In this document: positions 37,339 to 46,307 of the stretch, in pieces
Numbering within the stretch: the stretch's first letter is position 1
Layout: every line of letters begins with the position of its first letter
Origin: Chitinivibrionales bacterium
GTDB taxonomy: Bacteria > Fibrobacterota > Chitinivibrionia > Chitinivibrionales > WJKA01
DNA length: 49,039 nucleotides
Direction of reading: 5' to 3'
NCBI GenBank assembly: GCA_014728295.1
Contig: WJLW01000067.1
Location: 1 to 49,039 of the forward strand
Position numbers and translations under genes: made by a program
The notes under the pieces: generated by a model
Seen by the model: only the letters and a program-made list of their open reading frames with translations
What the model was told of the DNA's origin: nothing
Database searches by the model: none

Positions 37339-38564
37339 TCATGCATCGGACTGCGACGGGGTGCATTTTCTTTGCGGATACGCCTTTCATTTCTGGTTAA
37401 GCGCATCCGCTTCAACTGCCGAATCGTGGGAATGGAAAGGAAGTAGGTTGCGACTCCGGCCACAATTGCCAGAATAATGCTGCCCACAATAAACTCGATG
37501 CCGTAGCGAAGTATCAGCTCCGTGATTTCCCCCTGCCGGTCAAAATCAAGGGTCCTACGCAGAACAAGTTGACCAATGCCAACACCGAAAATTACCAGAA
37601 AGGGCAGGAACGGCGGCGATGAGACGGAGACACCGATAAAGGCGAGCGGGCGATTTAAATTAAACAGAAAGGTCAATGCCATTAGGGTTACTACCTGAAA
37701 GCCATGAATCGGGAAAATCGCCATGAACACTCCCAGGGCAAGCGACAGTGCGGCCTTGCGCGGCGTCGTATTGGAACGCAGTTCATGTTTAATGAGAAAT
37801 TTCAATTTGTCCCGCCAGTTATTGCCCGGCGCCGGCATTGTTTTGAAAGGCAGGAATATCTTGATTATCGAAGCTTTGGCATTGAACCGACTGATGCGCA
37901 CAAAATCACGGATCGGGCGAAAATGAGAGACGGCTGCGTGCTTTGGCTGATACAGCAGGTGAATGTCAAGCTGCTTGACTACGATGCCGTGCCAGGCGGA
38001 TTTGACCAGCAGCTCAATTTCGTATTCGTAACGTGAGCCTTTACAGGTGATATCCTTGATAAGCTCCAGCGGATAGGCCCGAAATCCGCATTGGGTGTCT
38101 CTGATGGCGAGTCCGGTGTGGAACTTGTACCAGAAGGCGCCGAATTTTCGGCCGAAACTGCTGCGCGGGGGTTGCCTGATCCCGGTCGTGGGGATGATGC
38201 GGTTGCCGATCCAGAGCGTCTGCGGTGCGAGATTGATCTTTTCGATGAATGCCGGAAGGTCCTCTGCAAGGTGCTGGCCGTCGGCATCAAGCGTTATTGC
38301 ATGCGTAAACCCCTTTTCCCGCGCTCTTAGAAAACCGGCCTTGAGAGCCGAACCCTTGCCCTGATTGCGCTCAAACGTCATAATCTCGATACCGGGGATT
38401 GACCGCAGTATTTCGGCTGTTGCATCCGTCGAGCCGTCATTTATAACAATGACATCGGGGATATGCGCCTGTGTTGCGACTAGTACCTTTTCGAGCGTAG
38501 TGGCGTTATTGCAGGTCGGAATAATGGCGGCAACGCGCTTGTCGCTTTCGGGAGCCTGCGACAT
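37335..38564 (-). CDS. GT2 glycosyltransferase fused to DUF2062 membrane domain
   Basis: A 409-residue two-domain protein. Residues about 10-225 are a GT2 transferase (VAAIIPTCNNATTLEKVL, VINDGSTDAT, LDADGQH as the DXD motif, DTQCGFRAYPLELIKDI), related to polyprenyl-phosphate glycosyltransferases. Residues about 250-390 are DUF2062 (SNTTPRKAALSLALGVFMAIFPIHGFQ, followed by further membrane helices). This fusion occurs in Bacteroidota and related phyla, including some pigment and lipid gene clusters as I recall. The ATG lies 2 bp after the stop of the adenylate ligase. It is the last gene of the six-gene coupled set, and it could glycosylate the lipid product or attach it to a membrane carrier. 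Confidence 0.85.
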   Translation of the reverse strand: MSQAPESDKRVAAIIPTCNNATTLEKVLVATQAHIPDVIVINDGSTDATAEILRSIPGIEIMTFERNQGKGSALKAGFLRAREKGFTHAITLDADGQHLAEDLPAFIEKINLAPQTLWIGNRIIPTTGIRQPPRSSFGRKFGAFWYKFHTGLAIRDTQCGFRAYPLELIKDITCKGSRYEYEIELLVKSAWHGIVVKQLDIHLLYQPKHAAVSHFRPIRDFVRISRFNAKASIIKIFLPFKTMPAPGNNWRDKLKFLIKHELRSNTTPRKAALSLALGVFMAIFPIHGFQVVTLMALTFLFNLNRPLAFIGVSVSSPPFLPFLVIFGVGIGQLVLRRTLDFDRQGEITELILRYGIEFIVGSIILAIVAGVATYFLSIPTIRQLKRMRLTRNERRIRKENAPRRSPMHD

Positions 38565-38566
38565 AA

Positions 38567-39889
38567 CTACACTTGAGTGGTTGACGGTCCGGTAGGATTT
38601 GCAGCAGTGCCGGCGCGCCGGTCAAGGACGCGTAATTTTTTGCGACCGGCACCTCGAAGCGATTGAACCGTCGTTTCATTTGAAACAAGCACCGGAATGT
38701 GCACACGAGTCCCGGCGTGCAGCTTTTGGGTTATGGCGGTGACGACATCGGGAGACACGGCGGCATGGACGGTTACATTGTCTGATGTGGGTGCCTGGCT
38801 TTCGATTTCGACGAGATAATCGTTAATTTCATCGAACTCGTCAAGGATATTGGTAATGGTGAGTGGATAAATGGTCGTGCCGCGTATTTTGATCATTTGA
38901 GATTTACGCGCAAGAATCGGACCGATACGCGCTGCGTTTCTGCCGCATGCGCACTGGTCCGAAATTTTGAACGTAATGTCGCCGGTTTTATAACGCAACA
39001 GCGGCATGCCCTCAACGCCAAGTGGTGTTGCCACCAGTTCACCGGGAGTTCCGTCGGGAACGGGTTTTCCCGCTTCGTCAACTACTTCGGTATAGATCAG
39101 CTCCGGATGGGCATGTCCGCCGCACTGAGCCGTACATTCACAGTACGCAACGGCCAGCTCGGTTGCACCGTAGGTGGAAAAAACCTGTGCGCGGTACATT
39201 TCTTCCAGAATACGACCGGTTGCATTGAGTTCCATCTTTTCATCGCGGATGCTTTCGCCGATGCAGAAAAGCCGCGTAATTGTCGAATTGCGTGTATCAA
39301 AGCCGCATTTGTTAAGCTCGATCGCCAGTTTTTTGAGAAATGACGGTACGCCAACAATAACGGTCGGCTGGAGCAACTGAAGATAGTGTTTTTGCATTTC
39401 CAGCGGTAATACACCGATGCGTGACGTATTAGCTCCCAGTGTAGTCAGACCCCGGTAGTAGGCGATTCCGGCGATAAACAATCTGTCGAGACTGACAAAA
39501 ATCTGGGCCCGGTCTTTTTCGGTCACCCCGGCCGAATAAAAACACAACGCCTCGTTGTAGGCCAGCCTGTCAAGGTCGCTTGCCGTCAGGCAATACGTAA
39601 TCGGCTTACCGGTCGAGCCGCTGGTAACAACCGTCTCGACAAGCTTTTGCTGAGTAACGCCGATAAAGCGCTCTGTCTGAGTTGACAGAGTGTTCTTATC
39701 GGTAAAGGGGAGACGCTCCAGTGCACTCCTGTCGGTAATGTCGTCGGGATGAATATCCTTGAGCGCATCCTGGTAGTACGGCGAATCGTCTTTGATATGC
39801 CGCACATGATTGCGCATGGCGCGCATCGTTTTTGCTTCGATTTCTTCGGCCGGGAGAAATTCCCAGGATAATTCGGGCCTAAAAACCAA
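38567..39889 (-). CDS. PaaK-like adenylate-forming ligase (TTG start)
   Basis: A 440-residue AMP-forming acyl/aryl ligase of the phenylacetate-CoA ligase group. The phosphate-binding loop is VTSGSTGKPITY (about residues 87-98); the AMP site is FSTYGATELA; the hinge/catalytic region is YKTGDITFK; and the C-terminal lid carries KIRGTTIYPL. A Cys/His-rich segment (CECTAQCGGHAHPE) and CACGRN may bind metal, as in several PaaK relatives. It activates a carboxylic acid as the acyl-adenylate and passes it to CoA or a carrier protein; the acid is unknown. The start is a TTG at 39889 behind a full AGGAGG, overlapping the stop of the TonB-dependent receptor. It belongs to the E1/lipoyl-ketosynthase operon. 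Confidence 0.85.
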   Translation of the reverse strand: MVFRPELSWEFLPAEEIEAKTMRAMRNHVRHIKDDSPYYQDALKDIHPDDITDRSALERLPFTDKNTLSTQTERFIGVTQQKLVETVVTSGSTGKPITYCLTASDLDRLAYNEALCFYSAGVTEKDRAQIFVSLDRLFIAGIAYYRGLTTLGANTSRIGVLPLEMQKHYLQLLQPTVIVGVPSFLKKLAIELNKCGFDTRNSTITRLFCIGESIRDEKMELNATGRILEEMYRAQVFSTYGATELAVAYCECTAQCGGHAHPELIYTEVVDEAGKPVPDGTPGELVATPLGVEGMPLLRYKTGDITFKISDQCACGRNAARIGPILARKSQMIKIRGTTIYPLTITNILDEFDEINDYLVEIESQAPTSDNVTVHAAVSPDVVTAITQKLHAGTRVHIPVLVSNETTVQSLRGAGRKKLRVLDRRAGTAANPTGPSTTQV

Positions 39890-42383
39890 TGATTATTCCT
39901 CCTGCCGGAACAAAGGGAAGTTGCAACGCCGGTTCTCTCACACCCTTTTTATAGGCTTCTGCGCGTTTGTCGCACCGGTCTATTTTCGAGTATGATTCGT
40001 TGAAATCCGGATTTATATAAGTCCAGAGATTGTCCTGGTTGTAAATATTTTGAAAATCAAAATAGTATATCATTTGTAAAAATCCAAACCCGAAGCGACG
40101 TTCGATGCGCAGATCCAGGCGATGGTACGCGGGGAATCGAGCCGAGTTAATGCCTTGATTTATATCCCGGTACCAGCGTTGATACAGCGTGTCGTAGGTA
40201 AGCGGTGTATAGGGCCTGCCGCCCAGATAGCGCCACTTGCCGGACAGCTCGATGCGATCGGCTACCGGCATGATCGGTGTCAGGATTTTGAACCAGATTT
40301 TCTGCTTGAGGTTTTTATACCAGTCTCGTGTGTGCAGCTCCTTCTTCCAGCCGCCCGTCAACGTAATGCCGCTTCCAAAATCATAATCACCGGGATACCA
40401 TTCTTTGCGATGACCGGGGCGCAGGTCGTTGTAGCGCGAGATTGCATAGGAATATGCGGCAGACCAGAAAAAGCGATCGGTCAGCTTTTTCTGTGCAAAG
40501 AGTTCGAAGCCATAGCTGTAGCCCTTCCCCTGCGAAACAAGTTGACGCGACCGGGCAAATCGATCAATCGGGGAGAGAATGTCCCGGGTAAAAGAAAGCG
40601 GTACGGCCAGATTGTCATAGCGCTTGTAGAAGAGTTCGGCGATCATTTTAATTCCATAAGCGTCAAGCAGGTATTCTGCGCCGGCAATACCGGTAATTGC
40701 ACGTTTGGCTTCGAGGTCTTTGTTTGCCGGATGAGCGGCAAGCTGGATATAGTCCGGATCCTGATAGTGCACCCCGAAGGCTGCCGTAACATCAAGCTGA
40801 TCGGTCAGCGAATAGAGAGCCCCCAGCCGTGGCGATACATTCTTTGAATTAGTATAGTCAAACGCATCAACGCGCATGCCCGGCACCAGCCGCAGGCGCT
40901 CGAACGGATACAGTGTCGCCGAGATAAATCCGCCCGATTTGTAGCCGACATCGGCTCTGTGCGTGCGCCGGCTGATCAGGAGCGGATTGCCGTTTGCAGC
41001 GGTGACCGCCGAATCCGGGGTCGGCGCCATGATGTGGGCTACCGCGTTGCCGCCATCACTGCAGGCCGCCGTATCGAAGTGATACGTTTTCAGCGTATCG
41101 GGCTCGTCGGTGATGCGAATGTCAAAGGCTGCTCTGCGTACTCGTGCGCCGGCCAGAATGGTGTTGCGTGAACCGAATTCCCAGGCTAGCTCCACTTTCC
41201 CGGTTTGTTCCTCCTCCACCGAGACATTGTGAAAGAATAACCGGTCGCCGGTGAACTCCCGTCGATCAAAGCTGTTGCCCACTCCCGAAATCACCACCTT
41301 CGACGACAGGCGATCGGTCCAGAATCCCCGCCATGTCAAGCCGGTTGCATACACGGTGCCTTCCGAAGAAATCGCTTCGCCACGCGTATAGAATTGCTCG
41401 GCAGCATCTTCTATGTCAATGCTGTTGTCACCATACAACCCGTTAACGCTCAGTTTGTGATTCTCAAAATTCTGGGTCAATTTTGCCTGACCGCCCCAGA
41501 ATTCGGGCACGGCAGCAATTGGGTTGTAGTCGGCCACAAATTCCAGAAAGCTGCGGGTTGCAGAGAGCATGAAGGTCGATCCGCGCCATAAGGGACCTTC
41601 TGCATGCCCGCCGACTCCGGCAATACCGATGTCGATTCCTCCCAATATGATTTTATCATTGCCATCACGCAGGGAAACATCCAGCACCGATGAGGCTTTG
41701 CCGCCGTATTGAGCCGGGGGTGCACCTGCACTGAATGTCAGGCCTTTGACCAGCATGGGGTTAATCAAAGATATGACGCCCCCTCCCGATCCCTGTTCGG
41801 CAAACTGGTTGGCATTGGGAATTTCGATATTGTCCATAATCAGCAGATTTTCCCCGGGCGCACCGCCGCGGACGATGATCTCATTGGTTTGATCGCTGCC
41901 CGATGCAACGGACGGCAGGTTTTGAATAACCCGTTGCACATCTACCAGCGCACCGGGTGCGCGCATGATCTCATCAATGTTCATGATCTTGGACGAGGAG
42001 GCCATGTCGGGAGCTTTGCGAAATGAAGTTGCGTGCACGGTCATCTTCTGCAATTGAACAACCGCCGGACTCAATTCGATGGCAATATGCTTGTCACCTT
42101 TGCCGGCCACGTACACGTCATTGCGATGCACCGTTTCAAATCCCTTTTTGGAAACCTTGACCGTGTAGCTGCCGACGCTCAGAGCCTCAAATGCAAAACT
42201 ACCGTCAGGACCGGTTTCGACCGCCAGTGTCTCGGCCTCAATTGCGACCAGCGCGCCGGGAATCGGACGATTGCTTTGTGCACTCTTTACCGTGCCGATT
42301 ATTCGCCCGGCGTCAACAAGCTGGAACGTGAATATCGCCGCCAATGCGCCTGCGCGCAGCGCAGGAAATCTCATTTGGGCCAT
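39879..42383 (-). CDS. TonB-dependent outer-membrane receptor with carboxypeptidase-regulatory-like domain
   Basis: An 834-residue outer-membrane transporter. After a signal peptide (about 1-25) there is a carboxypeptidase-regulatory-like beta domain (GTVKSAQSNRPIPGALVAIE...GPDGSFAFEALSVGSYTVKVSKKGFE). The plug domain follows, with VDVQRVIQNLPSVASGSDQTNEIIVRGG and NLLIMDNIEI, and then a 22-strand-type barrel ending in a C-terminal Phe. It resembles SusC/FecA-like receptors that import a scarce ligand at the cost of TonB energy, or in this context may release or take up the operon product. I choose the ATG at 42383, with AAGGA eight bases upstream; it overlaps the radC-family stop. The ATG at 42374 is an alternative. 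The gene downstream begins inside its stop. Confidence 0.87.
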   Translation of the reverse strand: MAQMRFPALRAGALAAIFTFQLVDAGRIIGTVKSAQSNRPIPGALVAIEAETLAVETGPDGSFAFEALSVGSYTVKVSKKGFETVHRNDVYVAGKGDKHIAIELSPAVVQLQKMTVHATSFRKAPDMASSSKIMNIDEIMRAPGALVDVQRVIQNLPSVASGSDQTNEIIVRGGAPGENLLIMDNIEIPNANQFAEQGSGGGVISLINPMLVKGLTFSAGAPPAQYGGKASSVLDVSLRDGNDKIILGGIDIGIAGVGGHAEGPLWRGSTFMLSATRSFLEFVADYNPIAAVPEFWGGQAKLTQNFENHKLSVNGLYGDNSIDIEDAAEQFYTRGEAISSEGTVYATGLTWRGFWTDRLSSKVVISGVGNSFDRREFTGDRLFFHNVSVEEEQTGKVELAWEFGSRNTILAGARVRRAAFDIRITDEPDTLKTYHFDTAACSDGGNAVAHIMAPTPDSAVTAANGNPLLISRRTHRADVGYKSGGFISATLYPFERLRLVPGMRVDAFDYTNSKNVSPRLGALYSLTDQLDVTAAFGVHYQDPDYIQLAAHPANKDLEAKRAITGIAGAEYLLDAYGIKMIAELFYKRYDNLAVPLSFTRDILSPIDRFARSRQLVSQGKGYSYGFELFAQKKLTDRFFWSAAYSYAISRYNDLRPGHRKEWYPGDYDFGSGITLTGGWKKELHTRDWYKNLKQKIWFKILTPIMPVADRIELSGKWRYLGGRPYTPLTYDTLYQRWYRDINQGINSARFPAYHRLDLRIERRFGFGFLQMIYYFDFQNIYNQDNLWTYINPDFNESYSKIDRCDKRAEAYKKGVREPALQLPFVPAGGIIIGF

Positions 42384-43066
42384 TCGACGTGATCCTTGAG
42401 GCTGACTGTTGCCGTTTTGCAAATTATAATATGATCGAGCAGGGGCATATCAAGCAGTTTGCCGATTTGAAACAATCTCCGGGTAATCTTCCAGTCGGCC
42501 ACGGACGGATTAAGTGTCCCTCCGGGATGATTGTGCGCGACCAAAAAAGCAGCCGCCTTGTTTTTGAGCGCCGATTCGACAACGGCGCGCGGGTAAATAA
42601 CGCATTGATTGGCCGTGCCTTCCGCAATCACTTCGGTTGCTATGACAGCGTGGGCATTGTCAAGAAACAGGGCCGCAACGTACTCGTAGCCCCGATGGCC
42701 ATAGTGGAAACGAAGATAATCCCGCACGTCATTGCTATGGGCGATAATCGGGCGCTTATCATATGATTCGTGCAGGCACCATGCCATTACTTCCTTCATG
42801 AGAATAAACAAGTGCGCGGCGCGCGCGCCTATGCCCTCGAAGTGCTGCAATTGTGCAGGCTCTGCGTGTAACACACCGCTCAATGATTTGTAGTGCCTGA
42901 GCAACGATTTGGCAAGCTCTTTGGTGTCTTTGCGGGGAATGGCATAGGTCAAAAGCAATTCGAGAATCTCATAATCGTGAAATGCCTGAATGCCGCCCTG
43001 TTGAAAGCGCTGCAGCAAACGTGTGCGATGTCCGGCGGTCCTGTATTCTGCTGAAGGTGTAGCCAT
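42371..43066 (-). CDS. RadC-family JAB-domain protein
   Basis: A 231-residue protein of the RadC family (formerly linked to DNA repair; true function unsettled). The N-terminal helix-hairpin-helix region contains LLLTYAIPRKDTKELAKSLL and GIGARAAH, and the C-terminal MPN/JAB metal site is HNHPGGTLNPSVAD, in which the two His and the Asp are the metal ligands. The length is normal. The ATG lies directly after the stop of the lipoyl-ketosynthase (no gap) and the stop overlaps the receptor start, so it is fully embedded in a lipid or secondary-metabolism-like operon. Why it sits there is not clear. Confidence 0.9.
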   Translation of the reverse strand: MATPSAEYRTAGHRTRLLQRFQQGGIQAFHDYEILELLLTYAIPRKDTKELAKSLLRHYKSLSGVLHAEPAQLQHFEGIGARAAHLFILMKEVMAWCLHESYDKRPIIAHSNDVRDYLRFHYGHRGYEYVAALFLDNAHAVIATEVIAEGTANQCVIYPRAVVESALKNKAAAFLVAHNHPGGTLNPSVADWKITRRLFQIGKLLDMPLLDHIIICKTATVSLKDHVEWPK

Positions 43067-44389
43067 TTACCATTCGACGGCAAGAGCTGCATAGGTGATT
43101 CCGGCGCCCACGCTGCAGAAAACCAGCTTGTCGCCTTTGGAAAGGTATTTTTCTATTTCGATGAGCGCCAGCGGAATGCTGGCTGCGGACGTATTGCCCA
43201 CATGATCGATATTCAGGAAAAAACGGTCGAACGGAACCCCGCTCTTTTTGGCCGCCGCTTTGAGAATACGCCCGTTGGCCTGGTGGGGAACCACCCAGCG
43301 TACATCCCGGGGCTGCCAGCCGCTTTTCTCGATTACTTGACGAATGATAAAAGAAAAGCTTTCGGTTGCAAAGCGGAATAATGCCCGCCCGTCAAGGCGA
43401 ATCCAGGGATCTGCATCGGTGCAGTTTGCCGGGACTTCGTAGCCGGGAAACAGGCGGCAGGCCTGGTTGATTCCTTTAGCATCGGCCGCCAGAATCTGTT
43501 CGCCGACACGGTGACCGTTCTTGCCCGATGCGATAACTGCCGCACCCGCACCGTCTCCAAACAGAAAATAAGTTGCCCGATCACCCGGCTCCAGAAGCCG
43601 CGATTGTATGTCAACCGCAACCACCAGCAGGTTGTCGGCAACGCCCGAGGCGATGAGCCCCTTTGCCACCGATATGCCGTAGAGCCACCCCGAGCACGCA
43701 GCGTTCAGGTCGAACGAGGGGACGGCTTTTGAAATAGCAAGCTTTTGCTGCAGAACACAGGCTGTGGACGGCATGGCGTAATCGGGCGTGGTTGTTGCAA
43801 CGATAATACCGCCCACATCGTCCGGGCCCAGGTTTGCCTTTTTGAGTGCTTCGTTTGCTGCTGCAAGGGCCATATCCGAGGGCTTTTCATCCGGTGCGCC
43901 CCAGCGACGCTCGCGAATGCCGGTAACGCCGTAAACATATTCATCACTAATATCGTCAAAATGTTCCAATAATTCTTTATTGTCAACAACGCGTTTGGGC
44001 AGGTAGCCGCCGATGCCTTTGATGCAAATCTCCTGTACGGGAACGCTGCTAGAAGTGTGGGATACGGGGATAGGCGCCTGCTCCTGCTCGACCGGCGGCC
44101 GGGCAGCTTCCGCAGTCTGAAATTTCTTGACGGATTCATCACTTGTTTCGATTTCTATGACCGGTTCTTCAAATGAGGCGGTTTCGCCTTCATTGAACAG
44201 CAGCCGGGAAACTTTGCCGTCGCAGGGCGCTTCGAATTCGAAGGTCGATTTAGCGCTTTCCGCTTCGGCCAGAAGTTGTCCTTGCTCAAAAACGTCGCCT
44301 TCGCTGATGTGCCATTTAAGAATGGTCGCCTCGGTTTCTGCGGCAGCCTGGGCCGGCAGGTTGAGCGAAGTCGTAAACGTATTACTCAT
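43067..44389 (-). CDS. Lipoyl domain fused to beta-ketoacyl-ACP synthase III
   Basis: A 440-residue fusion. Residues 1-82 are a lipoyl domain like that of 2-oxoacid dehydrogenase E2 proteins. The attachment lysine is Lys47 in AEAESAKSTFEF, with the half-turn EGD and the second strand CDGKVSRLL. An Ala/Pro/Glu-rich linker (about 83-118) follows. Residues about 119-440 are a FabH-type condensing enzyme with catalytic Cys232 (LNAACSGWLYG), His369 (VVPHQANGRI) and Asn399 (DHVGNTSAAS). FabH enzymes extend an acyl starter with malonyl-ACP. A lipoyl arm would let the acyl group come straight from the E1 enzyme encoded just upstream. The ATG at 44389 has GGAG six bases before it and overlaps the E1 stop by 8 bases. 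I know of no described system of this form. Confidence 0.9.
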   Translation of the reverse strand: MSNTFTTSLNLPAQAAAETEATILKWHISEGDVFEQGQLLAEAESAKSTFEFEAPCDGKVSRLLFNEGETASFEEPVIEIETSDESVKKFQTAEAARPPVEQEQAPIPVSHTSSSVPVQEICIKGIGGYLPKRVVDNKELLEHFDDISDEYVYGVTGIRERRWGAPDEKPSDMALAAANEALKKANLGPDDVGGIIVATTTPDYAMPSTACVLQQKLAISKAVPSFDLNAACSGWLYGISVAKGLIASGVADNLLVVAVDIQSRLLEPGDRATYFLFGDGAGAAVIASGKNGHRVGEQILAADAKGINQACRLFPGYEVPANCTDADPWIRLDGRALFRFATESFSFIIRQVIEKSGWQPRDVRWVVPHQANGRILKAAAKKSGVPFDRFFLNIDHVGNTSAASIPLALIEIEKYLSKGDKLVFCSVGAGITYAALAVEW

Positions 44390-46307
44390 GTGCTGCTCCA
44401 ATCATGGAATCTATGGTAGCGCATATGCGCCTGATGTTGGGTAGGTAGTGGAATTCAAGCTCTCTGGCAAAGGGAACCGGCATGTCGGGGGCGCAGATTA
44501 TTTCCGGTACTGCGTGCAGTGTATCGAAACATTCTCTGGTAATCTCTGCTAGAAAATGGTTGCCCAGACCCGCTGTTCGGGTGCTTTCCTGAATAACCAG
44601 CAGTTTTCCGGTCTTTTTTACCGATTCGATGATAGGGCTCAGATCGGCGGGACTGAGAACGAATGGATTCCATATGTCGAGTGCTCCGGGATACCGGGCG
44701 GCTTCCTTGAGCATAAGCGCGGCCATGGCCCCCCAGCAAATTATTGTCAGTTTATCTCCGGATGCATACTGGCGGGCCCGCCACACCTGTTCACAATTAC
44801 CGTCAAAATCGATATCACCGCCCTGCTGCGAGTAGAGCAGTTTGTGCTCGAAGACCAGGCACGGATTGTCATCGTAAAATCCGGCAACCAGGGCTTCGAA
44901 AGTTTCCTGGGGGGTGACCGGATAGAGCAGTTTCAAACCGGGAAAGCGCGACCAGAGTCCTTCAAATTCGCCTGAATGAAACGCCCCCAGCGTGATACCG
45001 CCGCCGCAGGGAAAGCGCAACAGCATCGCCGCAGGATGATGTGCGCGAAAGTACCAGGTTCCCGCATTAAAACCGATCTGCGTGGCCGCTTCGGTGGCAA
45101 AGTCTGCAAATTGAAATTCAATAATCGGTCGCGTATCCACCTGTGAAGCTCCTAAAGCAAAGCCAACCGTAGCCGATTCACAGATGGGCATGTCGAGGAC
45201 TCGGGAGTCTCCGAATTTATCTATCAGCCCTTTGCATGATTTGAATGCTGAGCCGTAGGGGCCGATATCCTGTCCGGCAATAAAGGATCGCTCCTCTCTG
45301 TCAAGCAGATAGTGCAACGCCAGGTTAACCGCTTTGAGGTTTTTGACATTCCGGGCTTTGAACGGCTCGGTGACGACCGGCCTGACCGGAGCGAAGCTGA
45401 TTAACGGTTTGGTATCGAGAGACACGGGGCCGACGCGCAACGCAGCTTCGGTTGCTTCGGCAATTTCCTGCGAAGCCTGCGCGTCGATTGCTGCAATATC
45501 TTTATCCGACAGCCCACATTCGGATTGTAATGCTGCTCGCGCTTTGGTCAGCGGCTCGCGTTTCATCCACGATGCTGTCTCCTCTGCGGAGACGTATTCG
45601 GCTTTGTCGTAGGCGGCATGTCCGTCCAGGCGCAAGGTCATGCATTCCAAAATATAGGGCAGCGACGTGGTGTGCATGTAATCAAGCGCGTCACACACGG
45701 TCGAGTAGACCTCCCAGACATCGGTGCCGTCAACGGTTTTGCCCTGCACTCCATACCCTGCGGCGCGCTGCGAGAGGTTCTCGCAGTTGTATTGGTACCT
45801 GGTGGGTACCGAAAAGGCGTAATGGTTATTTTCGATCACAAAGAGCACCGGAACCTTGCGCACCGACGCGATGTTCATCGATTCGTGGCAATCACCCGTG
45901 CTCGATCCGCCGTCGCCGATTACGGCCAGTCCAAAAACATCCTCGCCGAAGCGTCGCGCAGCCCAGGCGCCGCCCACCACAGGAGCCAGCATATTACCCA
46001 GATGGCTGATCATCGGAAATCTGCGTTGAGCGGCATCGCCGTGGTGAACATTGCCCTCCCTGCCATACGTCGGGCTTTCTGCATTGGCCATGAATTGACA
46101 CATGAGTGCATACGGCGTCATGCCGCTGAGCAGATGAGCGGCAAGGTCGCGGTGCAGTACGCCCTGCACGTCCCGGCCCGGTCTGAATGGAAAGCTCATA
46201 CCTACCGTGGTCGCCTCGCTGCCCCGGCTCGAAATGACGGTGCCCATCACCTTGCGCTGCTTGAATAGCTCAAGAATCGTCGTGTCAAAGTGATTTGACA
46301 GGCTCAT
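44382..46307 (-). CDS. Fused E1 alpha-beta 2-oxoacid dehydrogenase
   Basis: At least 641 residues; a thiamine-diphosphate enzyme that decarboxylates a 2-oxo acid and passes the acyl group to a lipoyl domain. The alpha half (1 to about 310) has HRDLAAHLL, the thiamine motif GDG (131-133) and NN (160-161), and the phosphoryl-loop-like YGREGNVHHGD. The beta half (about 320-641) has CESATVGFALGAS and EFQFADFATEA. It resembles branched-chain or pyruvate E1 fusions. The reading frame is open without a stop upstream to 46430, and that stretch contains LSRQEFLPQAYYYM, which fits the E1-alpha N-terminal pattern. The true start is therefore probably upstream of the ATG at 46307, yet only non-ATG codons are available. 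No E2 core or E3 gene is nearby; the lipoyl acceptor is the ketosynthase fusion. Confidence 0.9.
   Translation of the reverse strand: MSLSNHFDTTILELFKQRKVMGTVISSRGSEATTVGMSFPFRPGRDVQGVLHRDLAAHLLSGMTPYALMCQFMANAESPTYGREGNVHHGDAAQRRFPMISHLGNMLAPVVGGAWAARRFGEDVFGLAVIGDGGSSTGDCHESMNIASVRKVPVLFVIENNHYAFSVPTRYQYNCENLSQRAAGYGVQGKTVDGTDVWEVYSTVCDALDYMHTTSLPYILECMTLRLDGHAAYDKAEYVSAEETASWMKREPLTKARAALQSECGLSDKDIAAIDAQASQEIAEATEAALRVGPVSLDTKPLISFAPVRPVVTEPFKARNVKNLKAVNLALHYLLDREERSFIAGQDIGPYGSAFKSCKGLIDKFGDSRVLDMPICESATVGFALGASQVDTRPIIEFQFADFATEAATQIGFNAGTWYFRAHHPAAMLLRFPCGGGITLGAFHSGEFEGLWSRFPGLKLLYPVTPQETFEALVAGFYDDNPCLVFEHKLLYSQQGGDIDFDGNCEQVWRARQYASGDKLTIICWGAMAALMLKEAARYPGALDIWNPFVLSPADLSPIIESVKKTGKLLVIQESTRTAGLGNHFLAEITRECFDTLHAVPEIICAPDMPVPFARELEFHYLPNIRRICATIDSMIGAAHE

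Noticed and set aside
44382..46307. E1 gene as part of a complete pyruvate or branched-chain dehydrogenase complex
   Set aside because: No E2 core (acyltransferase) or E3 (dihydrolipoamide dehydrogenase) gene lies in the window; the only lipoyl domain belongs to the ketosynthase.
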